Below the pieces are notes generated by a model that worked only from the letters and a program-made list of their open reading frames with translations, had not been told where the DNA came from and ran no database searches. A program made the translations under genes and the position numbers. A DNA stretch of 64,000 nt, taken from Thiomonas bhubaneswarensis. GTDB taxonomy: Bacteria > Pseudomonadota > Gammaproteobacteria > Burkholderiales > Burkholderiaceae_C. The stretch covers positions 105,938 through 169,937 of the forward strand of contig NZ_LIPV01000008.1 of assembly GCF_001418255.1 (NCBI RefSeq), in the 5' to 3' direction. The stretch's first letter is position 1; the number at the start of each line of letters is the position of its first letter. This document shows, piece after piece, positions 9,052 through 17,767 of the stretch.

Positions 9052-10751
9052 GCGCAGTCCTGAACCCCAACACCGCGCGCGGGCTGGCGGTACCCACGGC
9101 GGGGGAGATCGCCGGTGAGAAAAAGATGCTGCTGGCCTTCTGGGTCACCGGGTTTGTCGCGCTGGCCGTGGGTATCGCCATCGGTCTGCTGCAGAGCACG
9201 AACTACGCCGGCATCAACCTCTACCCCTACCTGCAGCCCTTTCTCAAGTCCTACTACCAGGGCCTGACCATGCACGGCGTGCTCAACGCCTATGTGTTCA
9301 CGTTTTTCACCATTTCCGGCTGGCTGATGTATCTGCCGGCGCGTGAGCTCAAGCTCAAGCCCAATATGGGGCTGGCGTGGTTCACCTATGCGCTGATGCT
9401 TCTGGGCACATTGATGGCGGCCTACGGCATGTTCGACAACTCGTCGAGCGTGCTCTACACCATGTATCCGCCGCTCAAGGGCAGCGCCTGGTTCTACCTG
9501 GGCATCACCTTGGTCGTGGTGGCGAGCATCGTGCCGCTGTTCGTCGTGCTGGAGATGCGCTCGCGCTGGAAGCGGGCCAACCCAGGGCGGCCCACGCCGC
9601 TGGTCACCTATATGAGCGCGACCACGCTGCTGATGTGGCTGCTCGCCGCACTCGGCGCCGGCACCGAGGCGGTATTCCTGCTCGACCCGTGGTCGCTGGG
9701 CATCGTGCACACCATCGACCCGCTGCTGGCACGCACGCTGTTCTGGTGGACAGGTCACCCCATCGTGTACTTCTGGCTGATGCCCGGCTACATCTCGATT
9801 TACGCGCTGTTGCCGCGGCAGGCCGGTGGCAAGCTGGTGTCAGACCCGTTGGCACGGCTGGCGTTCCTGCTGCTGTTCGTGTTTTCGCTGCCTGTGGGCA
9901 CGCACCATCAATACACCGACCCGGGCATTTCCCCGGTGATGAAGGGCATCGTCACCGCGCTCACCTTGTCTGTGGCCGTTCCCAGCCTGATCACCGCGTT
10001 CACCATCGCGCTCAGCCTCGAATACGCCGGGCGTCGCCGCGGCGGCAAGGGGCTGATGGGCTGGTGGAACGCGCTGCCGTGGAAAGACCCGTCGGTGGCG
10101 GCGCAGGTGCTGGCGCTGGTGAGCTTCATCTTCGGCGGCGCCGGTGGCATCGTCAACGCGAGTTGGCAGCTCGACAACGTGGTGCACAACACCTTGTGGA
10201 TTCCGGCGCACTTTCACCTCACCGTCGGCACCATGACCACGCTGGTGTTTATGGGTGTGAGCTTCTGGCTGCTGCCGCACCTCACGGGCAGGCGCCTCTA
10301 CAAACCCGGGCTGGCGCTGGCCGGGGTCTGGCTGTGGTTCCTCGGCCTGATGACCTGGGGCCTGGCCGGACACTGGGCGGGGTTGGACGGCGTGCCGCGC
10401 CGCGCCTGGGTGTCGGCGTTGCCGCACGATCAATACATGCAGCTCTACGGCGCGGTGCATCCGGCGCTGGTCATCGTGGGCATCGGCGGCGCGCTTGCCG
10501 CGCTCGGGGCCGTTTTGTACTACATCGTGTTTTTCGGCACGCTGTTCGGGCAAAAAGACGCCAAGGCGATGGTCGAAATCCCGTTCACGGAGTTCATCGC
10601 CGGTTCGGAGGGCTCGCTGCTGACCAAGGTCTGCGAGCCACTCGGTCTGTGGACCTTGATTACCTTCGTCATCACGCTGGCGGTCTATATCCCGGTGTTC
10701 TGGCCGATGTTGATGAATCCGATCCACGCTCCAGGCTTCGTGCTCTGGTGA
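9048..10751 (+). CDS. cytochrome c oxidase subunit I, ba3 type
   Basis: Catalytic haem-copper subunit of 567 residues with about 13 membrane spans. The expected ligands are visible: low-spin haem His76 (TMHGVLN) and His390, high-spin haem His388 (IPAHFH), and CuB ligands His237, His286 and His287, with Tyr241 of GHPIVY forming the His-Tyr cross-link. The GHPIVYFWLMP and GTHHQYTDPG motifs are those of family B (Thermus ba3-like) oxidases. Such enzymes have high oxygen affinity, and some reduce nitric oxide slowly. It is followed by the Sco and CtaG assembly genes. Confidence 0.95.
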   Translation: MSAVLNPNTARGLAVPTAGEIAGEKKMLLAFWVTGFVALAVGIAIGLLQSTNYAGINLYPYLQPFLKSYYQGLTMHGVLNAYVFTFFTISGWLMYLPARELKLKPNMGLAWFTYALMLLGTLMAAYGMFDNSSSVLYTMYPPLKGSAWFYLGITLVVVASIVPLFVVLEMRSRWKRANPGRPTPLVTYMSATTLLMWLLAALGAGTEAVFLLDPWSLGIVHTIDPLLARTLFWWTGHPIVYFWLMPGYISIYALLPRQAGGKLVSDPLARLAFLLLFVFSLPVGTHHQYTDPGISPVMKGIVTALTLSVAVPSLITAFTIALSLEYAGRRRGGKGLMGWWNALPWKDPSVAAQVLALVSFIFGGAGGIVNASWQLDNVVHNTLWIPAHFHLTVGTMTTLVFMGVSFWLLPHLTGRRLYKPGLALAGVWLWFLGLMTWGLAGHWAGLDGVPRRAWVSALPHDQYMQLYGAVHPALVIVGIGGALAALGAVLYYIVFFGTLFGQKDAKAMVEIPFTEFIAGSEGSLLTKVCEPLGLWTLITFVITLAVYIPVFWPMLMNPIHAPGFVLW

Positions 10752-10755
10752 TGGG

Positions 10756-11421
10756 ATGAGCCATGCTGCACACCTGGTCCCTGCCTGGAGCGGACGAACG
10801 CCTCGGCGCGGCGGCTGGAAGGCCTCGGCGCTGCGCGCCGCGGTCGTCTGTATCGCCTTGCTCGGCGTGCTCTGGGCGTGGTCGCGGCTGCAGCCGCACG
10901 GCAGCGCGCTGCATGGCTCGCCTCTGCAACCGACACCGGCACCTGCGTTCACCGGCTTCGCCGTCACGCAGGGACATCCCTTCAGCTGGCGGCAGCAGCG
11001 CGGTCGCGCAGTACTGGTGTTTTTCGGCTACACCCATTGCCCGGATGTCTGCCCGCTCACCCTGGCCGCGCTGGCGCGCAGCCTGCAACGCCTCGGGCCG
11101 ATGCGGCAACGCGTGCGGGTGGTCTTCGTCAGCCTCGACCCTGCGCGCGACACCCTCCCGGCGCTGCGCGCCTACCTCGATGCTTTCCTGCCCGACGCCA
11201 TCGGCCTGCGCGGTTCGCCTGCCGAGGTCAGCGCATCGGCGCGGCAATGGGGCGTTACCTGGCATCGGGTCGATACCGCTGACGGCTCGTATTGGATCGA
11301 CCATACAGCGGCCGTCACGCTCGTCGATCCAGACGGCAGGCTGGTCGCGCGCTACGGCTACGGCCAGCTCGTCAACCCCGCCTGGCTGGCCGCGGATCTG
11401 CATCACATGCTGGAGCCGTGA
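10756..11421 (+). CDS. SCO1/SenC-family copper chaperone
   Basis: Periplasmic, membrane-anchored thioredoxin-fold protein of 221 residues. An N-terminal anchor helix (residues 26-42) is followed by a domain with the C-P-D-V-C copper site (Cys95, Cys99) and the third ligand His183 (WIDHTAAV). Sco proteins load copper into the CuA centre. Its position directly behind the oxidase genes, with a four-base overlap into ctaG, indicates a dedicated maturation role for this ba3 oxidase. Confidence 0.92.
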   Translation: MSHAAHLVPAWSGRTPRRGGWKASALRAAVVCIALLGVLWAWSRLQPHGSALHGSPLQPTPAPAFTGFAVTQGHPFSWRQQRGRAVLVFFGYTHCPDVCPLTLAALARSLQRLGPMRQRVRVVFVSLDPARDTLPALRAYLDAFLPDAIGLRGSPAEVSASARQWGVTWHRVDTADGSYWIDHTAAVTLVDPDGRLVARYGYGQLVNPAWLAADLHHMLEP

Positions 11422-12173
11422 TGACGCCAAACGGCTGGCCACTGCTGGTCTGGGCGGGGTGGATCGCTCTGCTCGGGGCGATGTTTGCCGTGTACGTCGT
11501 GGCCGCCACACGCGGCCGCTGGGCCTGGTGGCGCATTCTGGCGTTTATTGCGGGCTGCGCGCTCACCCTGGCAGCCGCCTGGGGATTGCACAACCCGCTG
11601 GCGTCGATGACTGGCTATACCCTGGCGCTGATGACCCTGGGGCAGGGCGTCTCGCCCTTGCTGCTGGCGGGTTTCCCACCCCAGGCGCGGGCGGCCTGGC
11701 ATGCGGCGCCGCACGCGCGGTGGAGCGTCTGGCTGCTCGACCCGTGGGTGACCTTCACCGTGTTCGTCGTGATCACCCTCGGGGTGAATCTGCCCGGGGT
11801 GTTCAACACGGCCCTTGCCGATGCGCTGTTTTCCGGCCCGATCGGTCTGTTGCTGCTCATCACCGGCCTGATGTTCTGGGCACAGTTGATGGCTGGCAGC
11901 AGCAGTCTGAGCCAACGCTGGATCGCCGGCCTCTACGGCTGGCTGGGCAGCCTGCCGATGATGATCATCGCCGCGGTCTGGGTGTGGAGCGGTCGCGTGC
12001 TCTACACACCCTACCTGGACGTGCTGTGTCTATGGAACCTCAGCCCGCTCGACGATCAGCATTACGCCGGACTGGTGATGTTCGCCGCAGGGCTGCCGAT
12101 GCAGTTGCGCGCGGCCTGGCTGTTGATCATGCCCGCAAGTGCTGCAACACACCGGCCAGGCCCGATCCGATGA
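11421..12173 (+). CDS. caa3_CtaG-type cytochrome oxidase assembly factor
   Basis: Polytopic membrane protein of 250 residues with about seven hydrophobic segments. It shows family features such as LWNLSPLDDQHYAGLVMF near the C-terminus and a central ITGLMFWAQLM helix. CtaG proteins of this Pfam family help insert CuB into haem-copper oxidases; they are unrelated to the cox11-type ctaG. The ATG at 11421 overlaps the sco stop. It ends the oxidase operon as I see it. Confidence 0.85.
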   Translation: MTPNGWPLLVWAGWIALLGAMFAVYVVAATRGRWAWWRILAFIAGCALTLAAAWGLHNPLASMTGYTLALMTLGQGVSPLLLAGFPPQARAAWHAAPHARWSVWLLDPWVTFTVFVVITLGVNLPGVFNTALADALFSGPIGLLLLITGLMFWAQLMAGSSSLSQRWIAGLYGWLGSLPMMIIAAVWVWSGRVLYTPYLDVLCLWNLSPLDDQHYAGLVMFAAGLPMQLRAAWLLIMPASAATHRPGPIR

Positions 12174-12275
12174 ACTCGTGCCTTCCGAGCCTAACGCCCG
12201 TATGCCGGATAAACCCTGATCCGCAGCGGCGGCTCCGCACCCTATCCTTGCCACTGTTTTCGAGGAGGGCGTGCG

Positions 12276-12794
12276 ATGCTCATCATTCCATCGATTCGAA
12301 TCGAGTCGGAACAGCCGCCGACCTTGCAGCAAGTGCGCCGTGCCTGCCGCGATCTGCGCCTGTGCATCTTCGCCGCGTATGCGGTCATCGCCATCGTGTT
12401 GGCACATGGTCTGATCGCCCTCGGGATGGCGCACATGCATGCCTCGGCGCAGAGCCCGAGCGCGTCCGGTGGTTGGGCGCTGGTGGGCGATCTTGCCCTG
12501 ATCGCGATGACGTTGGCCGCCGCATACGCACTTTATTGGTCTCTGTCGGCCTATCAGCGCATGCGGTTATGCAGCGACGCGCAGGTATGCCGGGTGATCT
12601 ACGCCGTCTGCCGGACCAACCCGCAGGCCGATCGCTATCGGCTGGCGGTATTGCGCAGCGGCCGGTCGTTCCTTGCGGCCGAGATCGACGCCTATTTCAA
12701 CCTCAGCTCCCCAGGCCAGTGGAGTCAGACCTGGCCGCAAGACCTCAAGCAACGCGTGCAGTCCTCCGAGCCGCTGTTCCTCGCAGCGAGCTGA
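12276..12794 (+). CDS. hypothetical membrane protein
   Basis: A 172-residue protein with two transmembrane helices (about residues 31-52 and 68-90), a short loop between them and a soluble C-terminal half containing CSDAQVCRVIYAVCRTNP. The last third (FLAAEIDAYFNLSSPGQWSQTW) has no motif I know. It lies between the oxidase genes and the cytochrome genes on the same strand and may be part of the respiratory block, but its function is unknown. Confidence 0.6.
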   Translation: MLIIPSIRIESEQPPTLQQVRRACRDLRLCIFAAYAVIAIVLAHGLIALGMAHMHASAQSPSASGGWALVGDLALIAMTLAAAYALYWSLSAYQRMRLCSDAQVCRVIYAVCRTNPQADRYRLAVLRSGRSFLAAEIDAYFNLSSPGQWSQTWPQDLKQRVQSSEPLFLAAS

Positions 12795-13018
12795 ATTTCC
12801 CCCGACCGCTTTTCCTGCGGCCGCCACGCGCCGCAGTGGCGCTGTCGCGCGCGCCAGAAAGAGGCCCGTCCGACTTGGCGGCCGAAGACGAGGCCGCTTT
12901 TCCCAGGATGGCGCACGGCCGCTTCACAGCCCGCCATTCTCAAGCTCGACAGAACTCCGGGACGAAGCAGCGTTTGCCTTCTTCTCCATCTTGTTTGCAC
13001 ACACCCATAGGATGACCC

Positions 13019-13363
13019 ATGAACCAACGATCCATCAGCGTGATTGCGTTGACTCTTTTCTTTTGCGCAGCCGCGCAGGCGCAAACCGTCGTCGGCAACG
13101 CCTCCGCAGGCCAGTATGAAAGCGCCATGTGCGAAGGCTGCCACAACGTGCGCGGCGGTTTCAAGACCGAATTTCCCGAGGTTTACCGCGCGCCCATGCT
13201 CAACGGTCAGAGCGCCGCCTATATCGCGCAGTGTCTTGCCGACTACCGCAGCGGCGTGCGTCGCAATCCGACCATGAAGGCCGTGGCCGACATCCTGACC
13301 CCGCAGCAGATCGCCAATCTCTCGGCGTATTACGCCGTAGCCAAAAACCAGAAAATGAAATGA
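13019..13363 (+). CDS. periplasmic c-type cytochrome, monohaem
   Basis: A 114-residue class I cytochrome c. A cleavable signal peptide (residues 1-21, ending AAQAQT) is followed by the haem site C-E-G-C-H near residue 38, and a methionine in NPTMKAVADIL is the probable sixth ligand. The C-terminal LTPQQIANLSAYYA helix is typical of c4/c553-like domains. It is followed 11 bases later by a second cytochrome gene. Likely an electron shuttle between periplasmic dehydrogenases and the oxidase. Confidence 0.88.
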   Translation: MNQRSISVIALTLFFCAAAQAQTVVGNASAGQYESAMCEGCHNVRGGFKTEFPEVYRAPMLNGQSAAYIAQCLADYRSGVRRNPTMKAVADILTPQQIANLSAYYAVAKNQKMK

Positions 13364-13374
13364 GGAGACCCCCC

Positions 13375-13737
13375 ATGAAACGACTGTTTGCCGCACTCCT
13401 CGTGGCTGCGCTGCCGGTCATCAGCACCGCCGCTCATGCCGCCGATATCAAAAAGGGCGAAGACCTGGTCAACAAGGGCGGCTGCATCGCCTGCCACGGC
13501 GCTGGCCTGGATAAGCCCATCGCCCCCAACTACCCCAAGCTGGCCGGGCAATACCAGAGCTATCTGTTCCACGCCCTGCAGCAATATCAGACCAAACACC
13601 AGACGCCGCTGTACGGCCGCAACAACCCCATCATGGGCGGCATCGTCGCGCAGTACAACCGGCAGGATTTGGAGGACATCGCCGCCTACATCGCCAGCCT
13701 CAAGGGCGATCTGTACATCCGCGACGAAATGCATTGA
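13375..13737 (+). CDS. periplasmic c-type cytochrome, monohaem (second)
   Basis: A 120-residue class I cytochrome c with a signal peptide ending AAHAAD, haem site C-I-A-C-H near residue 40, and a probable Met ligand in NNPIMGGIVAQYN. DLEDIAAYIASLKG forms the C-terminal helix. GAGGAG lies at good distance from its ATG. It pairs with the preceding cytochrome; together they resemble the two halves of a c4-type dihaem protein, but are encoded separately. Confidence 0.88.
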   Translation: MKRLFAALLVAALPVISTAAHAADIKKGEDLVNKGGCIACHGAGLDKPIAPNYPKLAGQYQSYLFHALQQYQTKHQTPLYGRNNPIMGGIVAQYNRQDLEDIAAYIASLKGDLYIRDEMH

Positions 13738-13774
13738 CGCCACGGTGGCAAAACCGACTTGTTGCGAGAGGCGC

Positions 13775-13800
13775 GCCGCAGGCGGTACCCGACCTGCGGC
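13775..13800. terminator. possible bidirectional stem-loop between convergent genes
   Basis: GCCGCAGG (13775-13782) and CCTGCGGC (13793-13800) form an 8-bp perfect stem with a 10-base loop between the converging cytochrome and sorB genes. There is no clear T-run on either side, so termination is only suggested by position. Confidence 0.3.
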
Positions 13801-13812
13801 AATCATGCCCCT

Positions 13813-14157
13813 TTACTTCTTGCCCTTGATGCTTTCGAGGTAGTCCGCGATCACCGGAACCTGATCGTCAGGAATCGGCGCCTTGAACACGTTCTTCATC
13901 TTGTTGACTTCCACCAGCCAGGCGGCCTTGGGCAGATCGGGCTGATTCATCACCATGCCCGCCGAGTGGCACATCAGACAGTAGGTGTTGGCGGCCTTGG
14001 CGCCCGGGCCATCGCCTGGGAACACGCGGGTGCTGCTGGGCAGCGTGATGGACTGAGTCTTGAGGGTGAGCGCGTGTGCGGGTAGCGCGCCGAAGGTGCC
14101 GAGAATCAGCGCGGCGCCCAGGGCGCGCAGCGCTGCGGCGGTCTTGTTTTGAGTCAT
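13813..14157 (-). CDS. sorB: SorB-like cytochrome c subunit of sulfite dehydrogenase
   Basis: A 114-residue monohaem cytochrome c with a signal peptide (residues 1-29, ending PAHAL). The haem motif is C-L-M-C-H near residue 60, and SAGMVMN or a later Met supplies the second ligand. It starts 14 bases after the sorA stop on the same strand. In characterised systems SorB forms a heterodimer with the molybdenum protein SorA and passes electrons from sulfite to cytochrome c. Assigned mainly from its operon partner. Confidence 0.82.
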   Translation of the reverse strand: MTQNKTAAALRALGAALILGTFGALPAHALTLKTQSITLPSSTRVFPGDGPGAKAANTYCLMCHSAGMVMNQPDLPKAAWLVEVNKMKNVFKAPIPDDQVPVIADYLESIKGKK

Positions 14158-14171
14158 GTGTGTTCTCCCTG

Positions 14172-15413
14172 TCAAACGGCCATCAGCTTGGTGGATTCGA
14201 CGACGTTGCGCATGAAGCCACCGGGATTCCAGTTGGGCGTCATCGGCTGCTGCAGGCCGTCGGTATTGGTGCACCGAACCATCACGGTCTGGTCGCCCTT
14301 GGCGAACTTGAGATGCGTATTCCACTGGCGGAAGCTGAACTTGCCGTAGTCACGCCCGAGTTCGGTCGGCATCCAGGTCTTGCCACCGTCGATTGAGACA
14401 TCGACCGCCTTGACCCCGGTGTCGCCACCGAAGGCAATGCCGCGCACCAGTTCCGGACGTCCAGCGCCGACTGACGCGCCGCTCTTCAGATTGGTGACGA
14501 AGGATCGCGGCACCATGCGGTTGATGGGCACGAACTTCACGTCCTTTTCGCCCGGCGTCATATTGGCTTGTGGCCAGTTGTCGGGGATGGTGTAGGCCGG
14601 CTTCATCCAGAAATTGGTGTCTTCCTCGTTGAGCACGCGCACATGCTGCAACATCTTGGTCCAGTAGGTCGCGTACCAGCCCGGCACCACGAGACGGAAG
14701 GGGAAACCGTTGAGAAGCGGCAAGGACTGGCCGTTCATCTCCCAGGCGATCATCACGTCGCCGTCCCGCGCGTGATCGACCGACAGCGACTTTTTCAGAT
14801 TCGGCGCCGTCGGGATGACCGGGCGCTCGGAACCCTCGAACTGCACCTGTACCGCGCCCGCCTTGACCCCCGCGGCATCGAGTACGTCCTTGAGCCGCAC
14901 GCCCACCCAGCGGGCATTGCCCATCGCGCCGTTGCTCCATTCGCCGCCGGGCACCCGTGGCTGGAAATAGCCTCGGGAATTGCCGGAGCACTGATTGACG
15001 GCCGCCAGTTCGACATGCTTGAAATGCTTCATCAGGTCGAACACGGTGAACTCCAGCACCTTGTCCACATGGCCGCTGATGCGGACCTTGTGGGTGTGCG
15101 GGCTCATGGTCGTGGGAATGTCCGCCCAGTGCCAGCGCACATAGAACTGATCGACCGGCGTGAAAACGCCCTTGTCGTACACCGACCAGGGTGTCTCCAA
15201 CAGCGGGGGGCGGGTGCGCTGCAGGATCATCTCCCCCTTGCCGGGGAAAGACGTGGTCAGCCTGCGGGTATCGGCGCCGTCTGGCAGCGGCAATTCAATG
15301 GTGCTGGCCGCCAGGCTGGTGCGTGCGAACGCCAAGGCGCCCAGGCCGACCGCAGCGGACTGCAAGAAAAGTCGCCGTGCCAGCGGGTCGGGGGTGTGAT
15401 CGGTCTGATTCAT
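14172..15413 (-). CDS. sorA: sulfite dehydrogenase, molybdopterin subunit (SorA/SoxC family)
   Basis: Periplasmic sulfite:cytochrome c oxidoreductase, 413 residues. A twin-arginine signal (RRLFLQS, residues 13-19) matches export of a folded molybdenum enzyme. The sulfite oxidase fold follows, with the molybdenum-binding Cys142 in VNQCSGNSRGYF and the downstream VPGGEWSNGAMGNARW motif, then a C-terminal dimerisation domain. An AAGGAGG ribosome site precedes the ATG. Directly followed by a SorB-type cytochrome, which favours SorA over SoxC, whose partner would be SoxD. The enzyme oxidises sulfite to sulfate and feeds electrons to cytochrome c. Confidence 0.92.
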   Translation of the reverse strand: MNQTDHTPDPLARRLFLQSAAVGLGALAFARTSLAASTIELPLPDGADTRRLTTSFPGKGEMILQRTRPPLLETPWSVYDKGVFTPVDQFYVRWHWADIPTTMSPHTHKVRISGHVDKVLEFTVFDLMKHFKHVELAAVNQCSGNSRGYFQPRVPGGEWSNGAMGNARWVGVRLKDVLDAAGVKAGAVQVQFEGSERPVIPTAPNLKKSLSVDHARDGDVMIAWEMNGQSLPLLNGFPFRLVVPGWYATYWTKMLQHVRVLNEEDTNFWMKPAYTIPDNWPQANMTPGEKDVKFVPINRMVPRSFVTNLKSGASVGAGRPELVRGIAFGGDTGVKAVDVSIDGGKTWMPTELGRDYGKFSFRQWNTHLKFAKGDQTVMVRCTNTDGLQQPMTPNWNPGGFMRNVVESTKLMAV

Positions 15414-15867
15414 GCCATGCCTCCTTGGTGTGATGGACAGACGCGTTGCATTTCGTCGCGCCTTGCCGCGATTTATAACCAGCCGAGGAGGGTCTGAATA
15501 ATGAATTGAATCAGTGAATCAAAACACTTTATTCGATGGATGCGGGTCGGACGACCGATATGTCTGGACAAACATATGACATTTATAAGTCCATGAATAT
15601 CCATGAGAAAATTGACGATCACCATCGGTGCATCACGATATTCTTTTGTAATGACATAGATTTTTTGAAAACGATGCGACGACCAAACAATTTGTGTGAC
15701 ATCTATTTCATTATGTTGTATTTGCTCGCGATTTTCGCCTGCAGCAGGAGCGCTCAAAGTTTGGCAACTCCCGCTGCACAAGATGCGTCTGGCGCAGATC
15801 CCGCCAACATCCGCTTTGCCATGTGCAGCCGCTATGCTTGGCGGTGTCGTGTGAACGGAAAGTGACC
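15414..15867. other. AT-rich gene-free spacer between sorA and ftsH
   Basis: About 450 bases without a convincing gene, clearly poorer in G and C than everything around it, especially 15,480-15,740. It must hold the divergent promoters of sorA and the ftsH paralogue. A short dyad, ATATGT (15558-15563) and ACATAT (15572-15577), could be a binding site. Open frames on both strands here have composition unlike the neighbours and no recognisable domain; I do not call them genes. Confidence 0.5.
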
Positions 15868-17760
15868 ATGGCTGAAGAACAACGCTCCCTTCCTGCGCCA
15901 CCGGGCAAGAACCGCCCGGTGATGAACCCCAAGGCCCAGGTGCATCTGGGCTACTGGCTGCTGGCCATCGCCTTGATGTTCCTGGTGCAGAGCCTGTGGT
16001 CGTCTTACAGCAATGTGCAGACGGTGCCGTACAGCACCTTTCAAACTTATCTGAAGGACGGGCGTATCAAGGATGTGGTGATCGGAACTCAGACGATCAC
16101 CGGCACGCTCAAAACGCCCGACGAGAATGGCAAGAGCATCGTCGTGGCGGTCAAGGTCGAGCCGCAACTCGCCAGCGAACTGCAGCGTTATGGCGTGACC
16201 TATTCGCAGCAGTACACCGACACCTGGCTGTCGAACATCCTGTCATGGGTGTTGCCGGCACTGATCTTTGTCAGCGTGTGGTTTTTTCTGGTGCGCAAGT
16301 TTGCCGACAAGGCCGGTGGTCTGGGCATGGGCGGTTTCATGTCCATCGGCAAGAGCCGGGCCAAGGTCTATATGGAAAACCGCACCGGCGTGACCTTTGC
16401 CGACGTGGCCGGGGTAGACGAAGCCAAGGCCGAACTCGAAGAAGTGGTCGATTTCCTGAAACACCCCTCCGAGCATGGACGCCTGGGCGCCCGCGCGCCC
16501 AAGGGCGTGCTGCTGGTGGGCCCGCCCGGCGTGGGCAAGACCTTGCTGGCGCGTGCCGTGGCGGGAGAGGCCGGGGTGCCGTTCTTCTCCATCAGCGGCT
16601 CGGAATTCGTGGAAATGTTCGTCGGTGTCGGCGCGGCGCGGGTGCGCGATCTGTTCGAGCAGGCACGGGAAAAGGCACCGGCCATCATTTTCATCGACGA
16701 ACTCGACGCCCTGGGCCGCGCCCGCGCCGCCGCGCCGTTTGGCGGCGGGCATGACGAAAAGGAGCAGACCCTCAACCAGTTGCTGGTCGAACTCGACGGC
16801 TTCGATTCAACTTCGTCGCTGGTGATTCTTGCGGCGACCAACCGGCCGGAAATTCTCGATCCTGCGTTGCTGCGCGCCGGGCGATTCGACCGTCAGGTGC
16901 TGGTGGAGCGGCCCGACAAGATCGGGCGGGTGCAGATTCTCAAAGTGCATGTGCGCAAGATTCGCCTCGATCCCGCGGTCGATCTGGAACAGGTCGCGGC
17001 GCTGACGCCGGGGTTTTCCGGCGCCGATCTGGCCAATCTGGTGAACGAGGCCGCGCTGATGGCCACGCGCGAGAACGCGCAGACCGTGACCCTGGCGCAT
17101 TTCACCCGCGCGGTCGAACGCATCGTCGCGGGGCTGGAGAAGAAGAACCGCCTGCTCAACGCGAAGGAGCGCGACATCGTCGCGCACCACGAAATGGGGC
17201 ATGCGCTGGTGGCGATGAGCCTGCCAGGTACCGACGCGGTGCATAAGGTGTCGATCATTCCGCGTGGCATCGGCGCGCTCGGTTACACCATCCAGCGGCC
17301 GACCGAAGACCGCTATCTGATGACCCGCGAGGAACTGGAAAACAAGATGGCGGTGCTCATGGGCGGCCGCGCCGCCGAGCATCTGATTTACGGCCACTGG
17401 TCCACCGGCGCGGCGGACGATCTGGCCAAGGTCACCGACATTGCGCGCAGCATGGTCACGCGCTACGGCATGGTGGAAAAGCTCGGCGGGGTCAGTCTGG
17501 AAGAAACACCGCAGTCGGTACTCGGCACCCCGGCGCTGCCTCCACAGCACGAATACAGCGAGCAGACCGCACGCGAGATCGATTGTGCGGTGCGCGATCT
17601 GGTGAACGTGGCGTTCAACCGGGCAACCGACATCCTGCAGCAAAAGCGCGCGGTACTCGATGAAGGCGCGCGCCTGCTACTCGAAAAGGAAACCCTGACC
17701 GAGACCGAGCTGAGGCAACTGATGCAGGGATCTCAGGCCAGGGCTGCAGCCCCGGCCTGA
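15868..17760 (+). CDS. ftsH: FtsH-family ATP-dependent zinc metalloprotease (paralogue with HEMGH site)
   Basis: Membrane AAA+ protease, 630 residues from the ATG at 15868, which has GGAAAG upstream. Two transmembrane helices (about 26-44 and 123-142) flank a periplasmic domain. Then come Walker A GPPGVGKT (218-225), Walker B FIDELDA (275-281), the second region of homology, and the peptidase. The zinc motif reads HEMGH (441-445), with Met in place of the usual Ala of HEAGH; all zinc-binding residues remain. It is not next to rlmE (ftsJ) or folP as the housekeeping ftsH usually is, so a second, stress-associated copy is likely. Substrates unknown. Confidence 0.92.
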   Translation: MAEEQRSLPAPPGKNRPVMNPKAQVHLGYWLLAIALMFLVQSLWSSYSNVQTVPYSTFQTYLKDGRIKDVVIGTQTITGTLKTPDENGKSIVVAVKVEPQLASELQRYGVTYSQQYTDTWLSNILSWVLPALIFVSVWFFLVRKFADKAGGLGMGGFMSIGKSRAKVYMENRTGVTFADVAGVDEAKAELEEVVDFLKHPSEHGRLGARAPKGVLLVGPPGVGKTLLARAVAGEAGVPFFSISGSEFVEMFVGVGAARVRDLFEQAREKAPAIIFIDELDALGRARAAAPFGGGHDEKEQTLNQLLVELDGFDSTSSLVILAATNRPEILDPALLRAGRFDRQVLVERPDKIGRVQILKVHVRKIRLDPAVDLEQVAALTPGFSGADLANLVNEAALMATRENAQTVTLAHFTRAVERIVAGLEKKNRLLNAKERDIVAHHEMGHALVAMSLPGTDAVHKVSIIPRGIGALGYTIQRPTEDRYLMTREELENKMAVLMGGRAAEHLIYGHWSTGAADDLAKVTDIARSMVTRYGMVEKLGGVSLEETPQSVLGTPALPPQHEYSEQTAREIDCAVRDLVNVAFNRATDILQQKRAVLDEGARLLLEKETLTETELRQLMQGSQARAAAPA

Positions 17761-17767
17761 GCGCAGC

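Noticed and set aside
10763..13015. A 750-codon plus-strand frame across sco, ctaG and the following gene
   Set aside because: Out of frame with three well-supported genes; Arg/Ser/Pro-rich composition typical of a shadow frame.
15536..15865. 109-codon frame in the AT-rich spacer before ftsH
   Set aside because: No ribosome site or family, composition unlike the neighbours; the overlapping minus-strand frame is equally long.
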